Below are positions 1-7,168 of a stretch of DNA of 64,000 nt, piece by piece (position 1 is the stretch's first letter; each line of letters starts with the position of its first letter). The stretch covers positions 5,578-69,577 of the forward strand of contig DATBFG010000002.1 of NCBI GenBank assembly GCA_036558645.1, written 5' to 3'. Both the position numbers and the translations under genes were made by a program. The notes under the pieces are model-generated. The model was not told the DNA's origin. It was given only the letters and a program-made list of their open reading frames with translations, and did no database searches. The stretch comes from DATBFG01 sp036558645 (GTDB lineage: Bacteria; Acidobacteriota; Terriglobia; Terriglobales; Acidobacteriaceae).

Positions 1-1
1 A

Positions 2-340
2 TCCGCCGCAGCTCTTGAGACGGCTGAAGAGGCGACCAAGATTGCGCTCAAAGCGGAACCCAATGTCCGATTGTCGATCGCGATCATCGCGGCGCGGATC
101 CGGTTTGACACGAAGCCTCAAGGCGACGAAAGGCGTGCACTACAGGGCTTGCAAGAGACGATCGTCGAAGCTCACAAGTTCGGCTACGTTGTCATCGAAC
201 TCGAGGCGCGCCTCGCGCTTGGCGAACTTGAACTCAAAGCTGGAGACACTTCCCGAGGGCACGCCCACTTGCTCGCTGTTGAGAAAGAAGCCTCGAGCCG
301 CGGCCTCCACTACCTGGCGACGAGGAGCCGAGCTGCCTGA
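2..340 (+). CDS. C-terminal end of a helical-repeat (TPR-like) protein, partial
   Basis: The frame is open from the first bases of the window and stops with TGA at 338-340, so this is the last roughly 112 codons of a gene that begins upstream. The visible part is alpha-helical and alanine/leucine/glutamate rich, with helix pairs such as ALQGLQETIVEAHKFGY followed by ARLALGELELKAG. That pattern is seen at the C-terminus of acidobacterial TPR proteins, often fused to protein kinase or winged-helix domains. The functional domain lies outside the window, so no activity can be given. Confidence 0.6.
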   Translation, partial: SAAALETAEEATKIALKAEPNVRLSIAIIAARIRFDTKPQGDERRALQGLQETIVEAHKFGYVVIELEARLALGELELKAGDTSRGHAHLLAVEKEASSRGLHYLATRSRAA

Positions 341-474
341 ACTGGCGGAATCTTTCACCGAAACACAAGTGGTTCTTGACCCTGTCGCCACGATCCAACT
401 CACCACAATCATTCCTGAACCGGCTAAACTAGTGCAGACATCTGTTTGAGTATTATCTTCATGAGGCCTGATTC

Positions 475-744
475 ATGTGTCGGAATATCAAGACCCTGTT
501 CAACTTTGATCCGCCGGTGACACCGGACGAAGTGCGCGCCGCTTCCCTGCAATTTGTGAGAAAAATCAGCGGCTTCACCAAGCCCTCTAAAAGCAATGAA
601 GCTTCGTTCGAGGCTGCCGTAGATGAGATCGCCGAAATCTCGACCCGGCTGCTGCATTCGCTCGAGACATCAGCCTCCCCGAAGAATCGGGAGGAAGAAG
701 CGGCAAAACGTAAGCTACGCGCTGCGGCACGGTTTGGAGACTAG
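475..744 (+). CDS. DUF2277 family protein
   Basis: The 89-residue product begins MCRNIKTLFNFDPP, the hallmark N-terminus of the DUF2277 family, followed by the conserved LQFVRKISGFTKPSK segment and an arginine/alanine-rich end. Length and layout match full family members, so the gene looks intact. The family is small, soluble and of unknown function; it occurs in many soil bacteria. No SD sequence stands out, but the ATG is fixed by the conserved MCRNI start. It has no evident operon partner: the next gene is on the other strand. Confidence 0.85.
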   Translation: MCRNIKTLFNFDPPVTPDEVRAASLQFVRKISGFTKPSKSNEASFEAAVDEIAEISTRLLHSLETSASPKNREEEAAKRKLRAAARFGD

Positions 745-807
745 TATCACAGGCCAGCCTCCAAGCGTTGCCTCCTAGACATGCCAACTGCCCGCGTTCG
801 AATAGCG

Positions 808-2187
808 TTATTTGGACATGGCTTTCACTAGTTCATACAGGAAAGTTTGTCCTTCATAAAACGATTGCACGGACATGCGCTCGTCCCTTCCGTGAAAGCG
901 AATGTCGTCGCGGTCGATGAAGAATCCTTGAATACCGTAGGTCGGGATGCCGCCGATTCGCAGATACTTGCCGTCGGTAGCCCCCATAACCATGGTCGGG
1001 ACAACCGGAACTCCGGGCCAAAGCTGATCGGTGATGCGTGAAGCGGCGTCGAAGAGATCCTTGCGCATGGGCGAGGTTGGTCCCGGGCTGGCTTCGCCAT
1101 CGACCGTGATGCTGACTTTGTCGTCTGCGACTACCTTCTTCAGCGTGTCGAGCACGTAGTCTACGGAGTCGCTGGGCAGTACCCGGCAGTTCACGTTGGC
1201 CGTTGCGAGTTGAGGCAACGCATTGCGAGCATGCCCGCCCGACAGTTGGGTAGCAACGCAGGTTGTTCGCAACACGGCATTCCAAGAGGGCGTGGTAGCG
1301 GCTACGCGCTGCATGGCATCTTGAGATCCTTGTGCGACCTTGGGCAGGTCGTCCTTGTCAGGAACACCATCCACCTTCGCCATTTGCTGAAAGTAAGCAG
1401 TAGTTACTTCATTGGTCTTCAACGGGAAGCCGAACATCGAGAGGCGGTCCAGGGCTGCGGCAAGATGGTAGATTGCATTATCTGGCACCGGCAGCGAGCT
1501 GTGGCCTCCTTTGTTTCGACTCTCCAAACGGAAGTCAATGACATATTTCTCGCTGACCTGAAGATAGTTCGCGAGTCGCTTTCCGCCCACCATTTCACCC
1601 CAGCCTCCTTCATTCAACGCGAACTCGGCATCGATCAGATCGCGATGGTTCTTGAGGAGCCATTCGACGCCGTTAAAAGGACCACCACCCTCTTCGTCCG
1701 CTGTCAGAGCGACGATGATGTCGCGGTCCGGCTTGAATCCTTCGCGCTTGTAGCGAATGAGGTTGGCAATCCACACTGCAGCCTGAGCTTTGTCGTCCCC
1801 GGTGCCGCGTCCGTAGAAGAAGCCGTCTTTTTCCACGAAGGTGAACGGATCCATCGACCAATCCTCGCGCTTCGCCTCGACGACGTCCTCGTGAGCGAGA
1901 AGCAACAGAGGCTTGCGAGCACCGGTGCCGCGATAGCGCACGACAAGATTGGCTTTCTTGGGATCGGCACCCCCGACAAAGATGTCGCTGTCGGGGAAGC
2001 CCGCGGCCTTGAGACGGGCGGCTGCGGCTTCGGCAACAGGAGTAGTAGACCCGGTCGTAAATCCGGATTGCACTTCAACAAATTGCTTGTAAATGTCATG
2101 GGCCAACTGCTGATCGGCCTGAGGTGGCATGGTCTGGGCGTTCAGTGCGAATGTGCAAAGCAGCGAGATGACGATGGCTCGAAGCAT
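808..2187 (-). CDS. Exported M20 family zinc peptidase
   Basis: This is a metallopeptidase of the M20/M25/M40 family, which cleaves terminal residues or deacylates amino acids with two zinc ions. Visible signatures are LLLLAHEDVV (first metal histidine), GRGTGDDKAQ (bridging aspartate), TADEEGGG (catalytic and metal glutamates) and the lid-domain segment beginning NKGGHSS. I place the start at the ATG of MLRAIVISLL because GGAAGA lies 7 bases upstream and the protein then opens with a clean signal peptide (to about residue 18, LNAQ). A longer frame to 2223 exists. Export predicts periplasmic peptide or acyl-amino-acid breakdown; the substrate is unknown. Confidence 0.85.
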   Translation of the reverse strand: MLRAIVISLLCTFALNAQTMPPQADQQLAHDIYKQFVEVQSGFTTGSTTPVAEAAAARLKAAGFPDSDIFVGGADPKKANLVVRYRGTGARKPLLLLAHEDVVEAKREDWSMDPFTFVEKDGFFYGRGTGDDKAQAAVWIANLIRYKREGFKPDRDIIVALTADEEGGGPFNGVEWLLKNHRDLIDAEFALNEGGWGEMVGGKRLANYLQVSEKYVIDFRLESRNKGGHSSLPVPDNAIYHLAAALDRLSMFGFPLKTNEVTTAYFQQMAKVDGVPDKDDLPKVAQGSQDAMQRVAATTPSWNAVLRTTCVATQLSGGHARNALPQLATANVNCRVLPSDSVDYVLDTLKKVVADDKVSITVDGEASPGPTSPMRKDLFDAASRITDQLWPGVPVVPTMVMGATDGKYLRIGGIPTYGIQGFFIDRDDIRFHGRDERMSVQSFYEGQTFLYELVKAMSK

Positions 2188-2347
2188 GCGGCATTCTTCC
2201 ATGACGGGTTCGTTTCCCGCCACAATTTTTTACAACCATGCCCATTGCCAATGTGACTCGGGGTAAAAGACTCCTACACTTCAACCCTCACCTTCACGAT
2301 TAGCTCTTGTGGTATTTTCGTCCAACGAGTCCTGTGGAGATCCGAGA

Positions 2348-2800
2348 ATGGCTTTGATGTTACGTTCTTCACCAATTCATGATGCGGGTTGCTACACCAC
2401 GACGCCGATCAAGAAAGGTACCCGCGTGGTCGAGTACACAGGGCCACGCATTACCGTTGAAGAGGCTGACGAGCGTTACCTGAATTGCGAGCGAACCTAT
2501 CTGTTCGGGCTCAGCGACGACAACCATGTAATCGACGGCAGTGGAGTAGCCGCGTTCATCAATCATTCATGCGATCCCAACTGCGAAGCGGACGAATTTG
2601 ACGAAAGAGTATGGATTATTGCGATTCGCGACATCGAACCCGGTGAAGAACTCACCTATGACTACAATCTCTATGACGGCGAGGATGATGATCCTTCGCC
2701 CTGCACATGCGGCGGAAAGAATTGTCGTGGGACACTTTATTCACGGGATGAAATCGAAAGGCGGGCACAAATTGCTTCAGATGCAGGCGGGGACAGCTAG
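2348..2800 (+). CDS. SET domain protein methyltransferase-like
   Basis: The product (about 150 residues) is almost wholly a SET domain. It shows the entry strand DAGCYTTTPIKKGTRVVEYTG, the SAM-site motif INHSCDPNC, the core ELTYDY, and a post-SET zinc knot CTCGGKNCRG. These are the features of lysine methyltransferases of the eukaryotic type; small stand-alone SET proteins also occur in some bacteria. The ATG at 2348 has GGAG 8 bases upstream, which I prefer to the longer frame starting at 2309. The target in the cell is unknown. It is transcribed convergently with the DHH phosphoesterase, with 29 bases between stops. Confidence 0.85.
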   Translation: MALMLRSSPIHDAGCYTTTPIKKGTRVVEYTGPRITVEEADERYLNCERTYLFGLSDDNHVIDGSGVAAFINHSCDPNCEADEFDERVWIIAIRDIEPGEELTYDYNLYDGEDDDPSPCTCGGKNCRGTLYSRDEIERRAQIASDAGGDS

Positions 2801-2829
2801 CTCTCGCTTCGAAGGTTCAATTCCTGCAA

Positions 2830-3795
2830 CTAGCTATTTCTGACGCTGGCACGCAGTTCGCCAACAATTTCCTGGGCTGCCCTGTGCGCCGCGTCGTTCT
2901 GTGACACATCAAAGGAGATCGCACCAACGCGAGCGTGGCCGCCTCCTCCATACCGCTCGCAAATCTTGGCCAGGTTGACCAAGCGATCTGCTTTTGCCCA
3001 AGGATTCGATCCCACCGAAACCTTCACACGGAAACTGCTTTTGCTGAGACCCACGTTGTAAACGGAATCTGGATAGAGATAATACGGAATGAACTTGTTG
3101 TAACCCTCCAGATCCTGATCTGTGATATCGAAGAATAGCGTGCCATCTTTCATCTGCGCACGGTCTTCCAGAATCTTGATCGAGCGCTCGTGCCTCTGCA
3201 AAAGTTGCGGGAGCAACTCAGCGACAAAGGGTTCTTTCAAAATCTCCGACAGCGGCTTGGTAGCCAGTAGCGGAATCAGCCTCGGAACAAAATTCGAATC
3301 CTTTGCGGACTCGATTACCATCGTCAGTTTCATTGCCGGCGCTTCCATTTCAACCGCACTGCGCGCATCCGGATAGAGAGCGCCGTCAATGATGTCCGTC
3401 CAGTACACGAGATCGGCAACTGGATTGGGATCGAAGCCAAAGCGTTGCTCGGCAATCATGGCGATGAAACTGGTGCAGGATTTGAAGTCGGGATCGTAAA
3501 ACTTGCGGTTGCTTTCGTCGTGCTCAAAGTGAGCAGCATCCTCTGGCGTCAAGAAGGCGCTCTCGTGGTGATCGAACCACCACGTAATCTTTGGCGAACT
3601 CGAGTACTTGAAGTCCACAATGGCGTTCTCGTCGCCATCGAAGTCATTTTCGTTAAAGAGAGCACCCGCGCGGTGCAGCAGGCCGGAGTACACGAGTTCG
3701 ACATCGTTGCGAATGCGTTCCCGGTAAAAACGGGAAAAAAGCGCTGCCGATGAAGCTCCGTCGAAACACTTGTCGTGATAGAAAACCCGAACTCT
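2830..3795 (-). CDS. DHH/DHHA1 family phosphoesterase
   Basis: This protein (about 321 residues) belongs to the DHH superfamily of metal-dependent phosphoesterases, which includes nanoRNases and pAp phosphatases. It has an N-terminal DKCFDGASSAA motif, the DHH motif inside WWFDHHESAF, metal-ligand aspartate in LVYWTDIIDG, and a C-terminal DHHA1 nucleic-acid binding motif RYGGGGHARVGA. I take the TTG at 3795 because AGGAGG lies 8 bases before it; an upstream TTG at 3822 is possible but overlaps that ribosome binding site. Hydrolysis of short RNAs or nucleotides is the likely activity; the exact substrate cannot be read from the sequence. Confidence 0.8.
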   Translation of the reverse strand, partial: RVRVFYHDKCFDGASSAALFSRFYRERIRNDVELVYSGLLHRAGALFNENDFDGDENAIVDFKYSSSPKITWWFDHHESAFLTPEDAAHFEHDESNRKFYDPDFKSCTSFIAMIAEQRFGFDPNPVADLVYWTDIIDGALYPDARSAVEMEAPAMKLTMVIESAKDSNFVPRLIPLLATKPLSEILKEPFVAELLPQLLQRHERSIKILEDRAQMKDGTLFFDITDQDLEGYNKFIPYYLYPDSVYNVGLSKSSFRVKVSVGSNPWAKADRLVNLAKICERYGGGGHARVGAISFDVSQNDAAHRAAQEIVGELRASVRNS

Positions 3796-3913
3796 CAATT
3801 CCCTTCTCCTCCTGCACTCCAACCCTAAGGACTAATCCCGTACACAACTGCACAGCTAAAAATTAATAGGATTGTCACCTGGAGGAGATTCTGTCAAGCA
3901 ACTAGCGGTGGAC

Positions 3914-3969
3914 GGCGCGGATTTTCACGGAACGGGGCGACTGTGCGTGTTTCCTAAAAAGTCCGCGCC
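3914..3969. repeat. Long hairpin downstream of the zinc-ribbon gene
   Basis: An 8-base inverted repeat GGCGCGGA / TCCGCGCC (3914-3921 and 3962-3969) encloses nested complementary segments TTTT/AAAA and CACG/CGTG. It sits 14 bases past the stop of the minus-strand zinc-ribbon gene. No T-tract follows on either strand, so a terminator role is only a guess. Confidence 0.35.
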
Positions 3970-3982
3970 GGGCTTGGATGGA

Positions 3983-4432
3983 CTACATGGCGTTAGCTTG
4001 TTTTTCGGCAAGGTCTCCGATCACGGGAAGTTTGTACATTTGCCCCTGGTTGGCCTTCAACAACAGGAGCACCCATACGATGAGTGATCCTAAGCCCACC
4101 AGCATTTGTAACGGAATGGTGATTAAGGCGATGAACGGCACCACCGTGAGAATGGAGAAGGCGACGCTAATAGCAATCAGGGCCAGGCAGAAGAACAGGC
4201 ATTGAAACGAGTGAAAGCGGACAAACCGGTTCTTGTTATACGGGGCAGTCACCAGAAAGATGATGGCGGGAATAATCGTGACGTACGCCAGCATTCCAGC
4301 AACATTATCGGTGAGACCACCCGCAGTCGGCGCTGTCGCGGTGGCGACTCCTCCCGGCGCCCTCTGGCTGCAAGCCGCGCACATCGTAGTCCCATCGGCA
4401 ATCTGAGTTCCGCACGAACTGCAATATGCCAT
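3983..4432 (-). CDS. Zinc-ribbon membrane protein (DUF4870-like)
   Basis: About 149 residues. The N-terminus MAYCSSCGTQIADGTTMCAAC is a zinc ribbon with two CxxC pairs. It is followed by a flexible Ala/Thr/Pro linker and then two to three hydrophobic segments around residues 48-66, 84-105 and 110-135, with the motif NKNRFVRFHSFQ between them, as in DUF4870/TM2-like membrane proteins. The ATG at 4432 follows a GGGGGAG stretch; a longer frame uses TTG at 4450. The ribbon should face the cytoplasm. Function is unknown. Confidence 0.7.
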   Translation of the reverse strand: MAYCSSCGTQIADGTTMCAACSQRAPGGVATATAPTAGGLTDNVAGMLAYVTIIPAIIFLVTAPYNKNRFVRFHSFQCLFFCLALIAISVAFSILTVVPFIALITIPLQMLVGLGSLIVWVLLLLKANQGQMYKLPVIGDLAEKQANAM

Positions 4433-4566
4433 TTTCTCCCCCTCGGTCAAGTTGACGGCGCTTCCCGCTTGTCATGTGGGAAAGCGAACAGATCATACTC
4501 CCAAAGGAAGCAGAATTTGCAGAGAATCTTGGGGAAAAAGCTGCGCTGGGAAAATGAGGTTCTATT

Positions 4567-5073
4567 TCAGACCACGCGTCCGGAACTGTTCTTTTTTCGA
4601 CAATTCTCGCAGAGCCCGTAGATCTGGAAGGTGTGCCTGGTGGTCAAGTAATGGTGCTTGCGACCAATTTCCTGTTCCAGTCGGTCAACCTCAGGGGAAA
4701 AGAATTCCACCGAACTGCCACACTCTGTGCAGACCATATGATGGTGGCTGCGACGATTGTATTGGTGCTCATAACGGGCGATGCCATCGTGAAAGGCCAC
4801 TTCACTTGCCAGCCCGCACTCGGAGAGTAGCTTGAGCGTCCGATAAACGGTCGTGAATCCGATACGAGGATCTTTTTTCTTCACCAAGCGGTGTAGCTCA
4901 TCAGTAGAGAGATGCTCCCGGGTCTCGAGAAATGTGCGCAGAATCGTATCCCGCTGCGCAGTTTGTTTCAGCCCCACGCGCTTGAGGTGCGCATGGAGGA
5001 TGTCCTGTGCTTCCCTCACCATCTCGCGCGAGATGCTGGGCTGATCGTCGATTCGCTTTTGCAGCATTACCAT
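4567..5073 (-). CDS. Fur family transcriptional regulator (first copy)
   Basis: A 168-residue regulator with the Fur fold: winged helix with the recognition segment IGFTTVYRTLKLLSECGL, a metal-binding hinge including the HHH run in RRSHHHMVC, and two structural zinc CxxC pairs (CTEC and CENC). Family members sense iron, zinc, manganese or peroxide; the ligand set here does not settle which. Two ATGs (5073 and 5067) are possible and neither has a strong SD. Its 5' third overlaps the 3' end of apbE in another frame on the same strand, so the two are probably co-transcribed. Confidence 0.85.
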   Translation of the reverse strand: MVMLQKRIDDQPSISREMVREAQDILHAHLKRVGLKQTAQRDTILRTFLETREHLSTDELHRLVKKKDPRIGFTTVYRTLKLLSECGLASEVAFHDGIARYEHQYNRRSHHHMVCTECGSSVEFFSPEVDRLEQEIGRKHHYLTTRHTFQIYGLCENCRKKNSSGRVV

Positions 5074-6136
5074 CGCCGGTCGTTATTGATCGTTCGAATC
5101 TCTCGGGGTGAGCTCCCGCAGTTATCCGCTCCAAGCCTGACCCCTGATCACGTAACAGAATAACACTTGTATTTTCAAAGCCCGCCAACCATTTTACCCA
5201 TCTTGCCGGGATCCCACCCCCGGCGAAGAAGAAGGGCTTAGTGAGGGCATCGGAGACCTCGGCATTGGGCGTCAGGACGGTAACACTCGCACGTCCACGG
5301 ATCGGTTGCCCTGTCCGCGGATCAATAATATGGGAACGCCAATCCTTCCCTTCCCCTTTGACATTACGGTACGTACCGGAAGTTGACAGTGACTCCCCAT
5401 CCTGCAACTCCACGAAAGCAGCCGGTCTAGAGCCGTCGCGGGGATCTCGAATAATAAGATGCCAGGCCCCTCGTCCCGGAGGTGTTCCAATCGCTGTGAG
5501 TGAGCTGCCGCCCAAGCTCACCAGGCCGGATATGATGCCATGTTCACGCATGATCTGCGCTGCCCGACCCGCAGCGTACCCCTTGGCGATCCCACCTAAA
5601 TCAATTTCCATTCCTGGGATTGCGAACTGAACGGTGCGCGAATCGGCATTAAGCTTGACCTTCTCCCATCCGACCCGGGCTCGAGCCTCAGCAATGGATT
5701 GCCCTCCCGACGATCTGCTCGGAGCAGGAAGGAATCCATAGGCCCGTACCAACGGTCCCACCGTCGGATCGAAAAGGCCATCGGTCGCCTGTGCGAGGTG
5801 CAATGCAACCTGAATTCGCTGAAACAATTCCGGGCTTGCCGTGACCCATTGTCGCTGCACTCCAGCCGCCCCGGCGGCCCGATTGAGCACCATCAGTTCG
5901 GAGTCTGCCTTCCAATTGGACAGCGAGGCATCGATGCGCTTGAGTTCGTCGAACGCGGCCGAAATAGCATCATCGGTGTTAGGTTCGTCCCCGTAGGCCT
6001 CGATCTCGCAAAGCGTTCCCATCAGATATCGGACCTGCTTGCGTGGTGGAGCATCCGACGCATGGACAAGATAAAGTGTGCAGAGAATCGTAGCGATTCC
6101 GATTTGCCAACCACGTTGAGAGCACCTTCCTATCAC
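4901..6136 (-). CDS. apbE: ApbE family FAD:protein FMN transferase
   Basis: ApbE enzymes move FMN from FAD onto a threonine or serine of exported proteins. This one has an N-terminal signal or anchor segment (about residues 8-26), the opening motif VRYLMGTLCEIEAYG, the flavin/Mg motif GGIAKGYAAGRAAQIM, the loop LVSLGGSSLTAIG, and the C-terminal DALTKPFFF segment. The start is a GTG that overlaps the stop of the FMN-binding gene (GTGA), implying translational coupling with its likely substrate. The recognisable domain ends near residue 345, but the frame continues about 66 residues through the start of the downstream fur gene; that tail looks non-conserved. Confidence 0.85.
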   Translation of the reverse strand: MIGRCSQRGWQIGIATILCTLYLVHASDAPPRKQVRYLMGTLCEIEAYGDEPNTDDAISAAFDELKRIDASLSNWKADSELMVLNRAAGAAGVQRQWVTASPELFQRIQVALHLAQATDGLFDPTVGPLVRAYGFLPAPSRSSGGQSIAEARARVGWEKVKLNADSRTVQFAIPGMEIDLGGIAKGYAAGRAAQIMREHGIISGLVSLGGSSLTAIGTPPGRGAWHLIIRDPRDGSRPAAFVELQDGESLSTSGTYRNVKGEGKDWRSHIIDPRTGQPIRGRASVTVLTPNAEVSDALTKPFFFAGGGIPARWVKWLAGFENTSVILLRDQGSGLERITAGAHPERFERSITTGDGNAAKANRRSAQHLARDGEGSTGHPPCAPQARGAETNCAAGYDSAHISRDPGASLY

Positions 6137-6690
6137 GGCTGTGCTCCCGATGGGGAGAGATAGAAAAACTGGACTAGCGCCAGCGCTTTTCTGACTCCGG
6201 TTGCGATCGCATGAGAAGACAAGGTCGCCCCGGTATAGTTTTCGATATCTCGATCCACCGCGATTGGATCGTTGAGCTTCTTGCCATGAAACTGGCTTAG
6301 AAAACGTCGGTCTTTCACTTCCTCTCCCCGGCTCTCGCGATACTCCATCACTGCCACGTCGCCAACTTCACCCTTTGGGTTTACACCCACGATGAATGTG
6401 ATGTACTCATGCTTCCCGATTTCATTCATGATCACGGCATAACCATCGATCCCTTGTTTGCCGTGTCCTACGAAGCAGCGGAATTCCGACTCGGGAAAGT
6501 GCTGGTCGGTCTGCTTCCGCAATTCGAAGCGGATAGCCGGAGTAACCGGGCGAACCTGCGTGTCAATCGAGAGCGCCTTCGGAAACACAATCTTCAATGC
6601 CTGCGCTTCCGTCAGGAGCGTTTCGGCGAAGCATGTGCTGGCAGCCGCGACCATAGTGAACAGTACCGCAATGAGCCTGAAGATCTTCAC
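6133..6690 (-). CDS. Exported FMN-binding domain protein, ApbE substrate
   Basis: A 185-residue protein with a signal peptide (MKIFRLIAVLFTMVAAASTCFA) and an FMN-binding domain like that of NqrC/RnfG. The flavinylation motif is YTGATLSSHA; Thr156 in GAT is the residue expected to carry covalent FMN. No membrane segment follows the signal peptide, so it should be a soluble or loosely attached periplasmic flavoprotein. It lies directly before apbE with a 4-base stop/start overlap, the classic arrangement for a flavin transferase and its target. It probably carries electrons between an inner-membrane donor and an outer acceptor. Confidence 0.85.
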   Translation of the reverse strand: MKIFRLIAVLFTMVAAASTCFAETLLTEAQALKIVFPKALSIDTQVRPVTPAIRFELRKQTDQHFPESEFRCFVGHGKQGIDGYAVIMNEIGKHEYITFIVGVNPKGEVGDVAVMEYRESRGEEVKDRRFLSQFHGKKLNDPIAVDRDIENYTGATLSSHAIATGVRKALALVQFFYLSPSGAQP

Positions 6691-6693
6691 TTC

Positions 6694-7168
6694 CTAATCG
6701 TAATCTTCATTCAGCGAACGGAGAAATACCGCTAAGGCAGCAACATCCCGCGAAATCGATTGAAATGCCACCTATCGCGGGGTCGGCATAGCGCAACTGC
6801 CCAGCAAAAGGACCTGGCATGGTGCCCTGCGTGGTCTGCACCTGATCTAGCGTAGGATCGCCATGCAGGAGGGGCAGATTCACATTTCCATTGGAGTGAG
6901 TCGCGAAGTATTGCGCAAACCGCGTCTCAAGGAATAGACGCTCGCCAATCGTGACCTCGGGTGGATCGACATCGGCCGCGGTCGCTGCGAGTCCCTGCAC
7001 CTTTGCTCGGTGCGCTCTTCTTAGCGTGTGGCGAGGTCGTGCGAAGTTCGTCACGTCTGCGCCCAGCTGACCGTTGCCGAGAATGCAAACTACAAGGCAA
7101 ACCAGCAACGGGAGCCGAGCGCATCTCCCTCCAGGGAGCTTGTAAGGTTCTTTTTTCTTAGAAGGCAA
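6694..7168 (-). pseudogene. Remnant of a di-haem cytochrome c gene (internal deletion, frameshift)
   Basis: The frame reads through a hydrophobic leader and then PPEVTIGERLFLETRFAQ...HSNG...PGPFAGQ, the start of acidobacterial di-haem cytochrome c/peroxidase-like proteins. It ends just where the first CxxCH haem motif should come. A second frame over about 6694-6755 spells DVAALAVFLRSLNEDYD followed by a stop, which is the usual C-terminus of the same family. Thus both ends survive but the haem-binding middle is gone. The 5' end is also disturbed: an ATG with a GGAGGGA ribosome binding site (ATG near 7124) is one base out of frame with the leader, leaving only a TTG at 7168. It overlaps the stop of the porin gene by 11 bases. 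Confidence 0.65.

Noticed and set aside
15..449. Long Arg/Ser-rich open frame on the plus strand
   Set aside because: Composition is that of a shadow frame; the neighbouring frame 2-340 has natural helical-repeat sequence.
1210..2256. 348-codon open frame antisense to the M20 peptidase
   Set aside because: It is antisense to a gene with full catalytic motifs and has no recognisable domain of its own.
5086..5110. GTTCGAATCTC, similar to a tRNA T-loop
   Set aside because: Flanking bases do not pair as a T-stem and it lies within the apbE frame.
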